Positions 36,444 to 46,400 of a stretch of 64,000 nt of DNA are shown here, piece by piece. Within the stretch, counting starts at the first letter, position 1. Each line of letters opens with the position of its first letter. Origin of the DNA: Terribacillus aidingensis (GTDB lineage: Bacteria > Bacillota > Bacilli > Bacillales > Amphibacillaceae). The notes below the pieces were generated by a model. The model was not told the origin of the DNA. It saw nothing but the letters and a program-made list of their open reading frames with translations, and did no database searches. Position numbers and translations under genes: made by a program. Where the stretch lies: assembly GCF_040703035.1 (NCBI RefSeq), contig NZ_CP159996.1, positions 716,001 through 780,000 on the forward strand, written 5' to 3'.

Positions 36444-37796
36444 CTACTTAGAAGTCCCCAGTGTATGGATCACGTGAGCTGTACAATTGATGCCGCTCAG
36501 GAAATAATCCACATCTAGATTCTCGTTCGGCGAATGGTTATGCTGGTCAAAGTTCGCATATGGCACGATAATAGATGGCAGACCGAGAATCCCCGTCCAC
36601 ACATAATCCGGAAGGGAGCCGCCCATACTCGGCTGGATGAGCGGGTCAGTTTGGTAAGCATTCTCGACAGCGCTGATAACTTTTTGCACAATCGGCAGCT
36701 CTGCTCTTGTGCGAGATGGCTGCATGCTGCCCAAATATGTAACCTCTACATCAGGCGCATAGGTTTGAACATGTTTTTGAATCTTTTCAAAGATATCGTT
36801 TGGATCCTGATCCACTACAAGCCTGATGTCCATTTTGAGCCGGGCTGTAGAAGGGATGATCGTTTTCGTTCCTTCTCCTGTATAGCCGCTTTCCATACCG
36901 AAGATATTGAAAGTGGGCTCGCCAGTCATCTTCTGGTAGTAGGATGGACCGTCCATGGCCAGTTCGGGATAGCCGATTTTCTCACCTAAGGACTTTTTGT
37001 CATAAGGCAGCTTTGTGAGCAGCTGTTCCTCATAAGCAGTAAACGGGCGGATCGCATCATAGAAACCTTCAATTTTGACGTGACCGTCAGCATCACGCAT
37101 GGTATGCATCAGTTCAATCAATTTCCAAGCAGGGTTGGGAACGATATTCCCGGTGTTGCCTGAATGATTATCACGATCTGCTCCTTTGGCATCGAATTGA
37201 ATGGACAGCATCCCGCGTACCCCAAGCAGTACGAGCGGGGAAGAGCTGTTATGGGATGGACCATCAGAAGTGTAGACAAGATCCGCTTGCAGCAATTCCT
37301 TATGCTCTTCCACGAAGGCTGCTAGATTTGTACTACCTTTTTCTTCTTCTCCTTCAAAGACAAATTTAATATTGATGGGAAGCTCGCCGACTGTAGCCAA
37401 GTAGCTTTTGACACCGAACAGCTGGGCCATCAGCTGTCCCTTGTTATCGCCCACACCGCGGGCATAAATTTTGCCGTTGCGGATCTGGGGTTCGAATGGC
37501 GGGGAATCCCACGCATCGTAAGGTTCGGGTGGTTGAACATCGTAGTGGCCATAAATAAGCAAAGTGAAAGCTTCCGGATCCTTGATCAATTCTCCGTAGA
37601 CGACAGGATGGCCGGCTGTAGGGATGATTCTGGTATGGATCCCGAGTTCCTCCATCATCCCTTTCAATAGTTCAGCGCATTCTTCGATTCCGTCATTCTG
37701 TGTACTGATGCTCCGCTGGCGCAGCAAGGTGAACAGCTGGTCCAAGAAGTCTTGTTTGTTTGTTTCTATATAATCTTTTAATGCAGATGCGTTCAT
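36444..37796 (-). CDS. M20 family dipeptidase (carnosine dipeptidase-like)
   Basis: 450-residue zinc-dependent peptidase of the ArgE/DapE/CNDP group. Metal-site motifs are LLIYGHYDVQPP, GVGDNKGQ, FVFEGEEEKGS, YTSDGP, and the C-terminal histidine in DQHNHSPNE. The lid/dimerisation domain lies at about 200-350 (DNHSGNTGNIVPNP). It cleaves dipeptides with a free N-terminus; the exact substrate is unknown. The membrane transporter gene lies 18 bases upstream on the same strand, so the pair may import and hydrolyse a peptide or acylated amino acid. Start ATG with AAAGGAGAA upstream. Confidence 0.93.
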   Translation of the reverse strand: MNASALKDYIETNKQDFLDQLFTLLRQRSISTQNDGIEECAELLKGMMEELGIHTRIIPTAGHPVVYGELIKDPEAFTLLIYGHYDVQPPEPYDAWDSPPFEPQIRNGKIYARGVGDNKGQLMAQLFGVKSYLATVGELPINIKFVFEGEEEKGSTNLAAFVEEHKELLQADLVYTSDGPSHNSSSPLVLLGVRGMLSIQFDAKGADRDNHSGNTGNIVPNPAWKLIELMHTMRDADGHVKIEGFYDAIRPFTAYEEQLLTKLPYDKKSLGEKIGYPELAMDGPSYYQKMTGEPTFNIFGMESGYTGEGTKTIIPSTARLKMDIRLVVDQDPNDIFEKIQKHVQTYAPDVEVTYLGSMQPSRTRAELPIVQKVISAVENAYQTDPLIQPSMGGSLPDYVWTGILGLPSIIVPYANFDQHNHSPNENLDVDYFLSGINCTAHVIHTLGTSK

Positions 37797-37814
37797 ATAA
37801 TTCTCCTTTATTTC

Positions 37815-39029
37815 TTAGTTCAGAGTTCCGATCAAAACAGTGGCAATGAGGATTGAACAAGTTGTAACTGTCGTAAACCCACCCATAAGCATCGGCGTCA
37901 CAATCTCGTTCATGATGGCTTCCCGTTCTTCTTCGGTGTCTCCGACTTCGCGGCTGATTTCTTCACAAAGGATGTAGTCCGCAGGGAATCCGAAAAGTGC
38001 TGTCAGTGCAACAGGCATGCCAAGATATTTACCTACTCCAAGCAGCTTGGAAGCTAATAATCCCCCAATCGTTACGCCAGTTGTACCGAGCACACAAATC
38101 AATAAGATTTCCGGAATATAGCTGGCCAATGCTGCTGGTGTCACATCATCCATGGAAGAAATAACGATGAAGATAACTGCAATCATAGCGATGCCGGTTG
38201 CGTTTGCTTTTTCCATCGTTTTTGCGGGATAGAAGCCGATATAGGCACCGATAACCCCGATGATCAGACAGAAGATGGTGTAGTTGACGCCTGTGACAGC
38301 TTCAAGGATAACAGCGATGCCACTTCCTAAATATAGCTGCAGGATGAAAATAAGGGATGTCTGGTACTTTTCCGGCAAAAGTAATTTGCGTTCGTTCTGT
38401 GCTTTGACTACTTTATTCGGCCGTTCTTCTGTCACTTCGCCTTTTTCCAAAGCTGCTCCGCTATGCAGGCGAGCCTGTACTTGCTGTTTCACAATGATTG
38501 CATGTCTTTTTAAGAAGAAGGAAGCAAGCGGGATACCGAATAGCTTATGAATGCTCAATACCAGTGCTGGGATGATAACAAGACTGGATAATCCTAATTC
38601 GGTCAGTTTTTCACTCGTAACAAGATATGCTACAATTCCGCCGACAACCGGACCTGCACCAGCTACTGCAGTTTCATAATCAAAGAACAATGGAACAATC
38701 GCCAAGACAAGTGCTACCGCAGTAAGAGAGCCAATGAGTGCGATCAGGATAGGCTTCAGCTGTCCTTTGATTAAGGAGAAAGGAACAAGTGTACCAAGGT
38801 GCACAATGAATGGTGCAACAATCAGGGATCCGAATGCGGTGATAACGGATTCCGACATAAGTCCATTTGGAATAATTCCAGCCCACAAGAGACCAACATA
38901 GAGCAGCAAAGCTGCCAGCAGCATTGGAATGCGTGCTTTCGTCCAGATGGAGATGAGTTCTCCTAAACCTAGTACAGCAATCAATAATAGGGTGATCATG
39001 ACAGGGTTGCTACTGATCTCACTCCACAT
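37815..39029 (-). CDS. Multi-pass membrane transporter, family not assigned
   Basis: 404-residue protein with about eleven hydrophobic segments, typical of a secondary carrier. Segments with small residues include VAGAGPVVGGIVAYLVTSEKL and VTIGGLLASKLLGVGKYLGMPVALTALFGFPADYIL; a basic central loop (about 190-225) separates two halves. The design recalls the glutamate:sodium symporter-like carriers, but I cannot name the family. It precedes an M20 peptidase in the same operon, so it probably imports that enzyme's substrate. ATG 39029 is chosen because GGAGG lies nine bases before it; ATG 39035 is only three bases away. Confidence 0.8.
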   Translation of the reverse strand: MWSEISSNPVMITLLLIAVLGLGELISIWTKARIPMLLAALLLYVGLLWAGIIPNGLMSESVITAFGSLIVAPFIVHLGTLVPFSLIKGQLKPILIALIGSLTAVALVLAIVPLFFDYETAVAGAGPVVGGIVAYLVTSEKLTELGLSSLVIIPALVLSIHKLFGIPLASFFLKRHAIIVKQQVQARLHSGAALEKGEVTEERPNKVVKAQNERKLLLPEKYQTSLIFILQLYLGSGIAVILEAVTGVNYTIFCLIIGVIGAYIGFYPAKTMEKANATGIAMIAVIFIVISSMDDVTPAALASYIPEILLICVLGTTGVTIGGLLASKLLGVGKYLGMPVALTALFGFPADYILCEEISREVGDTEEEREAIMNEIVTPMLMGGFTTVTTCSILIATVLIGTLN

Positions 39030-39185
39030 GTACATCTGCCTCCAATTTTATGTAAGAATATTAATAAAAACTAAACTAAATTCAGAAAATTGTCAACATA
39101 CTAATTAATTAAGTTGAAAATCTGCTGGGTTAAAAGTCTTATTTTCTGTATAATAAGCTCATTCAATGGAGAAACGAGGAGAAGG

Positions 39186-39455
39186 ATGGGTATAAAACAT
39201 GCCTTTACACTGCCGTCTGTTCCTAAGGAAAACAAACAGAAGCTTAAGGAAACTGTCTTAGAGGAAAATTGGAAAAGGACGAAACTGTTCGCTATCATCA
39301 TTTTAATCTTTGAAGCTATCTTGCTTGTGCGGCAGCTTCCAGGAGGAATTGATTTATATGTAGGGCTGTATCTTGGACTATTCAGTGCAGCAGCAATCTA
39401 CTTGCTTTGTATATACATAATGGGGAAAAGAAGATCCCGACTGGCTACAGAATGA
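39186..39455 (+). CDS. Membrane part of a split diguanylate cyclase gene
   Basis: 89-residue N-terminal piece with two membrane segments (FAIIILIFEAILLVRQL and YVGLYLGLFSAAAIYLLCIYI) and a basic end. It looks like the first part of a six-segment sensor membrane domain whose remainder and GGDEF domain continue in the next frame. Its TGA stop overlaps the ATG of the following gene in ATGA. AGGAGAAGG precedes the ATG at 39186. It may be half of a frameshifted gene or a separately translated coupled subunit. Confidence 0.65.
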   Translation: MGIKHAFTLPSVPKENKQKLKETVLEENWKRTKLFAIIILIFEAILLVRQLPGGIDLYVGLYLGLFSAAAIYLLCIYIMGKRRSRLATE

Positions 39456-40372
39456 TTATCGTACATTTCTTTGTATTTTTATTCCTGGCATGGGGGACGA
39501 TGGTTACCCTGCTGGATCAGCTGCATTACGGTCATGTTATGGCATTTGTAGTCAATTATATGTGTGTATCGACGTTGTTTTTGGCAAACGGTAAGCATTA
39601 TCTCTTGCTTGCTCTTCCGAACGTTATTTTCCTGTATGTTGGCTTACCTATTTACCAGCAGTCGGACAATATACTGTCTGGTCATTATACGAATCTTACA
39701 GTATTCATCTTTTTTTGCTGGATGGCGTCACAGCTGCTGTATAAGGGGTTCGCTGCAAACTTTTACAATAAGCTTTTGCTGACTGAGATGAATGAGGAAT
39801 TGGAAGCACAGATCGCCCAAAACGAAGTGATGAACGAGCAGCTGAAGAAACAAGCGATGCTGGATGAACTGACTGGTGTACCGAATAGACGGGGCTTCCA
39901 GGATTATATCAATACTGCGCTGGCGGATGAGCGAGAGCGGCAGCTTTCTCTATTCCTGCTTGATGTGGATGCCTTTAAAAGCTATAACGATCATTATGGG
40001 CATCTCCGGGGAGATGAGGTATTGCGTCTTGTGGCGCAAAGCGTCTATCAGACAATAGATATTCCGACAGCAGGCTGGGCCAGATATGGCGGAGAGGAAT
40101 TTGTACTTGCTGTTTTCGATCAGCCGTCAGAGACATTGGACGAGCTGGCTGAAGCAATTCGGCAGGCGGTCCAGGAGCTTCGTATTGACCATGCCTTTTC
40201 GCCTGTAGCAGATAAGGTGACCGTAAGTATCGGTATATATAGTGCTGCTATTTCATACGGTATTCAGCTATCCTATTTCATCGGTCAAGCGGATGAAGCT
40301 CTTTACGAGGCAAAACGTTCCGGCAGAGATACTTTTATTAAAAGAGAAGAGCTAAGCGGATCACTCGCTTAG
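39452..40372 (+). CDS. GGDEF domain diguanylate cyclase, C-terminal part of a split gene
   Basis: Membrane-anchored enzyme that makes cyclic di-GMP from two GTP. From ATG 39452 it has about four membrane segments (IIVHFFVFLFLAWG onward to about residue 105), a coiled coil (ELEAQIAQNEVMNEQLKKQ), and a GGDEF domain (about 130-300). The active-site motif is RYGGEEFVLAV (GGEEF), the GTP-binding part is LTGVPNRRGFQDYI, and there is LLDVDAFKSYNDHYGHLRGD. No EAL domain is present. The frame also reads upstream to ATG 39407. Together with the preceding piece it makes one usual-length protein, so a missing base near TGGGGAAAAG (39421-39430) is plausible. It is convergent with a LysR gene. Confidence 0.82.
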   Translation: MIIVHFFVFLFLAWGTMVTLLDQLHYGHVMAFVVNYMCVSTLFLANGKHYLLLALPNVIFLYVGLPIYQQSDNILSGHYTNLTVFIFFCWMASQLLYKGFAANFYNKLLLTEMNEELEAQIAQNEVMNEQLKKQAMLDELTGVPNRRGFQDYINTALADERERQLSLFLLDVDAFKSYNDHYGHLRGDEVLRLVAQSVYQTIDIPTAGWARYGGEEFVLAVFDQPSETLDELAEAIRQAVQELRIDHAFSPVADKVTVSIGIYSAAISYGIQLSYFIGQADEALYEAKRSGRDTFIKREELSGSLA

Positions 40373-40382
40373 CTCTTTTTCC
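40345..40382. terminator. Bidirectional terminator between GGDEF and LysR genes
   Basis: AAGAGCTAAGCG and CGCTTAGCTCTT pair around a seven-base loop, with flanking A and T runs; it overlaps the ends of both coding regions. Confidence 0.85.
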
Positions 40383-41311
40383 TTGTACATGACTTGGACG
40401 TATTGTCTCAATTCCTTTGTCAATCCGCTGATCGGCTCCTGGAATCGGCAATTTTCCCGATATTCAACTGCTACTGAAGCCGTATGATTCAGATCGTCTA
40501 TTGGCAGAATGACAATATTGGGCATTCGCTGCTCGCTTATATGATACAAGATGGATCGCGGCAGTGCCGTAAATCCATGCCCGCTTTCTACAAAAGCAAG
40601 CATGTTCTGAACATCATCGACCATCTGATAGTCTTTTGCCTGCACTAATCCTAAAAGAAAACTGATTTTATCCAGATTATTAGTCAATGCTGCGTGCTCG
40701 AAGACGATCAATTTCTTATCGAGCTTGTTTGAATTTGAGAGCTTCCCGTCTAAAATTGGTACATCATCCTTATGACAAACGAAGACTAATTCGTCTTGGA
40801 GCAATGGCTCACAAAGGAACGGAGTCCTAGCTCTGTTTTCGTAATGGATGGAAAACTGGATGCTGCCATATTCCAAAAGCTTCTTCAAGACATTCGTCGG
40901 TCTTGTAATGAATTTAAATGGAATGTGCGGGAAGTGTTCCTGCATGTAGGGGATGATAATGTGGTTGAATACCGGTGCAAGCCAGATGTTGATTCCAATC
41001 CGCAATTCATCTTTGCCAGCTGTAATACTGCTCAGCAGCTGATAGCTGATCTTGTTATCACTGGTGAGCGCAAATGATGCACCCTGCAGTTCCTCAAGAA
41101 GCTCAACTGCATAGGGAAGGAAAAAATATCCTTCTTCTGTCAGTTCAATTCCGTCCCAGCTGCGTTTCAATAACACGAAATCGAGTTCTTGCTCCAGTTT
41201 CCGTATTCGCGTACTCAATGTAGGCTGTGTAATATGTAAGGCTTTTGATGCTTTGGATATACTTTTATTGGAGACAACTGCAAGAAACGACTCCAATCCA
41301 TCAATATTCAT
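40361..41311 (-). CDS. LysR-type transcriptional regulator
   Basis: 316-residue regulator. The N-terminal HTH is MNIDGLESFLAVVSNKSISKASKALHITQ split over a turn, followed by PTLSTRIRKLEQELDFVLLKR. The effector domain covers about 95-300 (GINIWLAPVFNHIIIPYMQEHFPH and SGHGFTALPRSILYHI). The target is unknown: it is convergent with the GGDEF gene and divergent from an RNA modification gene. The divergent region holds a six-base inverted repeat, AGGAAT (41370-41375) and ATTCCT (41385-41390), a candidate binding site. GGAGTGAGATC precedes the ATG. Confidence 0.88.
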   Translation of the reverse strand: MNIDGLESFLAVVSNKSISKASKALHITQPTLSTRIRKLEQELDFVLLKRSWDGIELTEEGYFFLPYAVELLEELQGASFALTSDNKISYQLLSSITAGKDELRIGINIWLAPVFNHIIIPYMQEHFPHIPFKFITRPTNVLKKLLEYGSIQFSIHYENRARTPFLCEPLLQDELVFVCHKDDVPILDGKLSNSNKLDKKLIVFEHAALTNNLDKISFLLGLVQAKDYQMVDDVQNMLAFVESGHGFTALPRSILYHISEQRMPNIVILPIDDLNHTASVAVEYRENCRFQEPISGLTKELRQYVQVMYKEKELSE

Positions 41312-41488
41312 GATCTCACTCCTGCTGTTCTATACTGTTCATCTTATATTTTTTTGGACAAAATGTATAGGAATCTGTATAAAATTCCTTTATCTTCAAG
41401 AGCAGTGCTTGTATTTCCAATCCAGAACAATTAAGATGAAGAGATGCACCAATGACGCCATAACGAATGGCATAGAAAGGATTTAATT

Positions 41489-42391
41489 ATGAAAAATAAA
41501 CGTCCGCGCTCTCGTGGGTTCCAGCCAGCGAAGCCTAAAGTATATAACGTAACAGAAGAAGCAGAACTATTACCTTTCCTGTTAAAGGTTGTAGGCAAAA
41601 GCCGTAATTCAGTGAAATCTATCTTGGCCCGCGGTCAGGTTTCCATTGATGGTCGTGTTTCCACGCAATTCAATGACAAATTGCGACCGGGTCAGGAAGT
41701 GACGATCCGTACAGATACAGTAACAGAAGCAGCACCGCTGCAGGGCATTACAATTATGTATGAAGATGATACCCTCATTGTTATCGAGAAAGCCTCTGGA
41801 CTTTTGTCAATCGCTTCCAATAATGAAAAAGAAAATACCGCTTACCGTCAGCTATCTGATTATGTCAAAGCGCAGCACAGTGATAATAAGATATTTGTCG
41901 TTCACCGTCTTGACCGCGATACATCCGGTGTAATGGTATTCGCTAGATCAGAGAAAATTAAAAAGATAATGCAGGAATCGTGGCAAACAACGAAGGAGCG
42001 AGCTTATGTTGCACTCGTTGAAGGCGACGTCTCTAAGTCAGAAGGAACCATTACCTCCTGGCTGAAGGAAACAAGTACACATAAAATGTATTCCAGTAAG
42101 TACGAGAACGACGGATTGAAGGCAGTGACGCATTATCAGGTACTTCAAGGGAATAAGGATTTTACGTTGATGGAAATCAGCCTGGAGACAGGGCGGAAAA
42201 ACCAGATTCGTGTCCATATGCAAGATATCGGACATCCGATTGCAGGGGACAAAAAGTATGGTGCGGAGGATCGGTCGATCAAACGCCTTTGCCTGCATGC
42301 ACGCAAGCTGAACTTTAAACACCCTGTCAATGGCATGCCGTTGAGGTTTGTATCGGATATTCCGAAGCTATTTACATCTAAATCCAGATAA
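41489..42391 (+). CDS. RluA-family pseudouridine synthase with S4 domain
   Basis: 300-residue RNA-modifying enzyme. The N-terminal S4 RNA-binding domain (about 25-80, FLLKVVGKSRNSVKSILARGQVSIDG) is followed by the catalytic domain with the signature HRLDRDTSGVMVFARS; the catalytic aspartate is Asp142. The end motif LETGRKNQIRVHMQDIGHPIAGDKKYG is typical of RluA/RluD proteins. It isomerises uridine to pseudouridine in ribosomal RNA or tRNA, the site being unknown. The basic N-terminus (MKNKRPRSRGF) may assist RNA binding. A strong terminator follows. Confidence 0.94.
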   Translation: MKNKRPRSRGFQPAKPKVYNVTEEAELLPFLLKVVGKSRNSVKSILARGQVSIDGRVSTQFNDKLRPGQEVTIRTDTVTEAAPLQGITIMYEDDTLIVIEKASGLLSIASNNEKENTAYRQLSDYVKAQHSDNKIFVVHRLDRDTSGVMVFARSEKIKKIMQESWQTTKERAYVALVEGDVSKSEGTITSWLKETSTHKMYSSKYENDGLKAVTHYQVLQGNKDFTLMEISLETGRKNQIRVHMQDIGHPIAGDKKYGAEDRSIKRLCLHARKLNFKHPVNGMPLRFVSDIPKLFTSKSR

Positions 42392-42396
42392 CATGA

Positions 42397-42430
42397 AAAG
42401 CAGAGCAGATATGCTCTGCTTTTTTTTTTA
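42397..42430 (+). terminator. Terminator of the pseudouridine synthase gene
   Basis: AAGCAGAGCA and TGCTCTGCTT pair around GATA and are followed by a run of T. Confidence 0.93.
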
Positions 42431-42477
42431 TAAAAAATATTTATACCTATTGCCAACTGTTTCCAAATGCAATATTA

Positions 42478-42750
42478 GTGGAGCCCAGACATGGGTATGC
42501 CATTATGCAGTACGTAGAAGTAGAAACAGATGGGGCGTTTAAGATAGGGCCTGCAACGTTGTATACCATCATTAAGAAATTGCTGGATGCTGGCTTGATT
42601 GAAGCTGAACCTGAAAGCGAGCCGAGGCGCAAAACCTATGTTACGACTGCTGCTGGTATTTCCAAGTTGGAAGAGGAAGTTGAAAGACGGAGAAGGATGC
42701 TCGGCCTGGCGACAATTGTATTGCAGATGAAGGGGAGGAAGGGACAATGA
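42478..42750 (+). CDS. PadR-family regulator, 5'-truncated
   Basis: 90-residue piece of a PadR winged-helix regulator: EPRHGYAIMQYVEVETDGAF, IGPATLYTIIKKLLDAGLIE, and the C-terminal helix EEEVERRRRMLGLATIVLQ. PadR proteins usually begin 15-20 residues earlier with a helix such as LTEPTFYILLAL; here the frame upstream reads QLFPNAILV without any start codon. The GTG at 42478 has no ribosome binding site, and the gene follows immediately behind the terminator of the preceding gene. It therefore looks like a gene that lost its promoter and first codons. It overlaps the DUF2812 gene by four bases, the classical PadR-DUF2812 pair. Confidence 0.7.
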   Translation: MEPRHGYAIMQYVEVETDGAFKIGPATLYTIIKKLLDAGLIEAEPESEPRRKTYVTTAAGISKLEEEVERRRRMLGLATIVLQMKGRKGQ

Positions 42751-43277
42751 GACAACGAAAGTATATATCTTCAGGCGGACTGGCTTTTTCGGAAAAAGAG
42801 GATATGCAGAAGCTTGCCAAACAGGCAGCCAAAGGCTGGCATCTCCAGGATTTTGCCTTCATGGGCTACCGACTTGTCCGCGGGGAACCGAAACAGGTAC
42901 AATACATGATCGATTACCGCACATTGGATGAAGCAGAGGAACAGGAGTATCTGGATATGTTCAAGCATGCAGGCTGGACACTTGTGTGCAGTTCTTATGG
43001 AATGTATATCTTTGAAGCTCCAAGAGATGCTGCACCAATTTACACGGATGTGGAAACGAAGCAGGATAAACTGAAGCGTGCTTCTTCATTTATCCCTAAG
43101 ATGGCTTTGGTGACCACTATTCTGACTTTTATTAGCTTTTGGATTTATCTTGTTACGGACAGCTTGGCTGCAGCAATCATTTGCTACCTGTTATTCATAA
43201 TTGCTGTGTTAAGTATTTGGATGACAGCATCCTTTTACTATCGTTCGTTTAAGCTGATGAGAAAGGGCGAAGACTGA
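42747..43277 (+). CDS. DUF2812 domain membrane protein
   Basis: 176-residue protein of the DUF2812 family, which is regularly cotranscribed with PadR regulators. The N-terminal soluble part shows AAKGWHLQDFAFMGYRLVRGEPKQVQYMIDYR and MFKHAGWTLVCSSYGMYIFE, the usual family pattern. Two membrane segments follow at about 118-138 (KMALVTTILTFISFWIYLV) and 142-165. The role is unknown; the family is thought to act as a sensor or partner of PadR. The ATG overlaps the PadR stop in ATGA. Confidence 0.88.
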   Translation: MRQRKYISSGGLAFSEKEDMQKLAKQAAKGWHLQDFAFMGYRLVRGEPKQVQYMIDYRTLDEAEEQEYLDMFKHAGWTLVCSSYGMYIFEAPRDAAPIYTDVETKQDKLKRASSFIPKMALVTTILTFISFWIYLVTDSLAAAIICYLLFIIAVLSIWMTASFYYRSFKLMRKGED

Positions 43278-43431
43278 TTATCTATTATGGGCTGTTTCTG
43301 GACTGACGTATGCTAGCAGATGCCTTATACGGCACGTTGGATGTAGTATCTACTTTTAGCGATGGTACTTATAGTCGAATGCAAGCGATGGTGATTTAAT
43401 CAAGGCGGGATGAAGGAATTGCTTTTTAGAT

Positions 43432-43460
43432 AAAAAATAAGGCTCCCAATCGGGAGCCTT
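43432..43460 (-). terminator. Terminator of the rhamnosidase gene
   Basis: AAGGCTCCC and GGGAGCCTT pair around four bases; on the minus strand the hairpin is followed by ATTTTTTA, just past the rhamnosidase stop. The 150 bases between the DUF2812 stop and this hairpin show nothing recognisable. Confidence 0.9.
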
Positions 43461-43467
43461 TCGGTAG

Positions 43468-46400
43468 TTACGGCAGAATGGATTCGAATGTATAGCTGCC
43501 TGACTCTGCATCGAAGGAAATCTTTCCATTCTTATGCTCCTTGAAGGTGACACCAGTTGCCTTATGGATCGGTTTTCCATTAACTCGAACTGACTTCGTA
43601 TCTTTTGCCGGGATTGTGATTGTTGCTGTCGTATTCGACGGAATGACAGCATCGTAGCTGAAGGCTTGATTGTCTGCTTTCCAGCTGCTTTCGATACGGC
43701 CATACATGGAATCAACATGTCCCTTTGCCCATGTCATCACCTGATCCGGATCTGGTGTAGGCTCGAGCAGGAAGTGCTTGAAGCCTGGGTGATCAGGATC
43801 TCGTTTGATTCCTAATGATTCTTTGTACATCCACGCTCCAACGGCACCGAATGAATAGTGATTGAAGGAATTCATGCTGTTATTGCCGCCAAAACCGTCT
43901 TCTTCTGTATAAGAGTTAAGTCGTTCCCAAATTGTCGTTGCACCGTTTTCCACTGAATACAGCCAGGATGGATAGGATTTCTGCTGCAGCAAACGATAAG
44001 CGATATCATCGTGGCTATAATCAGAAAGTGCTTGGCTGATTGCTGCTGTTCCAATGAAACCTGTCATGAGAGAGTACTCTGGACGCTCCTTACCTAAGTC
44101 ATCCGTATTCTTTCTCTGGACTGTGGCTGCTAGATGATCAGCAGCAGCGTCTGCATTGGTCTCATCCAATACGTTGAGAGCCAAAGGTACAGCATAGGAA
44201 GCTTGACTATCTGAAATGGCACCGTTAGATTTCAATGTCTTTTTCGTTTCCGGATCAATGAACTTTTGATTGAAGAAATGCTTCCGTTCTTCGTAGCGTT
44301 CCCAATAATGTGCAGCATCGTCATCATTACCAAGAATCTCAGCTGTCTTCGCCATGATCTCCAAATCATACACATGATACGCCGCCCAGAGGAAAACATT
44401 TTCTGTCTTACTGTTTTCAGGGCTGAGCCAGTCACCTAATGGACCTTCGTTTATCAATCCTGTCGTTGCATTCACTTTTGTATCCAGATAATCGACATAT
44501 TGTTTCATGCTGTCGTAATGTTCCTGCAGAACAGTTTCATCTCCATATTGCTGGTAAGACTGCCACGGGACAGTTAGACCGGCGCTTCCCCACAGGATAC
44601 CGCCAAAGCCAGGGCCGATTGGTGTTACGTCGGAATAACGCCCGTCAGCGCGCTGCAGATCACGGTTAGCCAGATTGTGCCTGCGGAGGAATTGGTTCAC
44701 GTTATCCATATAGGTGGCTGTTTCCGAGAAAACGGATATATCGCCATTCCAGCCCATGCGTTCATTCCGCGCTGGTGTGTCTGTCGGGATAGAGAGGAAG
44801 TTTCCTCGCATGCTCCAAGTTATGTTTTCCCAAAGCTTATTAACAGTTGAATTGGATGTCTCATAGCTCGAATCAATATCATGAATGGAGCTGATCACCA
44901 ATCCTTTCACATCCTTGAGAGCAGGTGGCTTATCTACACCAGTAATCTCGATATAGCGATAACCATGGAAAGTGAAACGAGGCTGGATCGTCTGGTTACC
45001 CTTTTTCGTTACATACGTATCTTGAACCAAAGCCGCGCGCAGATTTTCCAGCATGAGCATACCGGTATTCTCACCAGAGTCTTCGCTGTCCGGGTAAAGC
45101 ATTTCGGCATAGCGCAAGGTAATCTTCTCATCAGCTTTCTGTTTCTTCAGATTGATTTGCGGTACACCGACCATATTTTGGCCCATATCATATACATATA
45201 CGCCTGGTCGCACTTCTTCCATGCTTTTTGCTGTCAATGTATCGACAATCCGGGCGTTTTCTCCGACCTGTCCCGTAATCTGCATATCACTATAATTCAG
45301 ATTCCCGGCGGTTGTTGTTTCATCTAACGGGACTTCTACAGCCTGTTTCCAATTCTTTGGCTTAAAGCCAGCTTTGCTCCAATTCTTCATTTCTTTATTT
45401 GCATCGTACACTTCCCCTTGGAAGAAGCTGCCGTAAACGAGCGGTCCATCTGTCGTGTACTCCCAGTCAGGGTTCGTTGTGATGGTTTTTGTCGTGCCAT
45501 CTTCATAGGTGATAACGAGCTTTGCTAAAAGGGAATTGCGATCGCCGAAATAGTTCCAGTTTTCGGTCGTGAATGTGCTGGCACCACTCCACCATCCTTC
45601 TCCCAGCATGGCTCCGAAAGCATTGACCTTACCGGACTTAAGCTGATCTGTCACATCATAGGTTTGGTACATCTGTGTTTTGTTGTATTGTGTCAAACCC
45701 GGGTTGAAGTAATCTTCTCCAACACGTTCTCCGTTGAGATAGATTTCATATATTCCACGGGCTGTTGCATACAGTCTGGCATCTTCGATTTTCTTTTTAT
45801 CTGTTTTGAACTCGGTTCTCAACAGCGGCGTGGAATGACCACTCGGATCAGCAACAGCAAAGACGCCTTTGTTGCCCCCAGCAACGTTGTAAGCACCAGA
45901 TGTAACAGTTACGCCTTTCGCTTTGGCAAAAATGCCTTTATAGTTTTTCGCCTCTGTATTTTCTTCAAAAAGGGTGTTGGATGGCTTGCGGTAGTTCGTC
46001 ACTTTCAGATTGCGGAAGCTTGCCTGCTGCTTCTTATCCACTGAAAATCCGATTTCGGACAGCATTGGGAAAGCGATATAATTACCGCCTGATCCGACAG
46101 GGTTCACATTGAACCCATTCGCAGGTGTGATTCGATTTTCCCCATCTATGAATATATGGAAGACACCTGAATTTCCCCAGATTGATATGTCATGGGCCTT
46201 ATGCTTATTTTTGCTATCGATCAAGTCTCTGGAAATATCCAGTACTGTGATTGGACTAGCAGGATCGTCTCCCGGTTCATAGCCCGCCCGATAGATTAGC
46301 AGCTTGGCATTCCCAGAATCTTTCTTTACATCCGAGACATCCAGCTCGAATTCCACATAGCTTTCATTCACATCATTCTCGAGATTGTACATGTTCTTAT

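Noticed and set aside
44881..45327. Open frame on the + strand inside the rhamnosidase gene
   Set aside because: It is antisense to well-conserved GH78 sequence and has no ribosome binding site or family motif.
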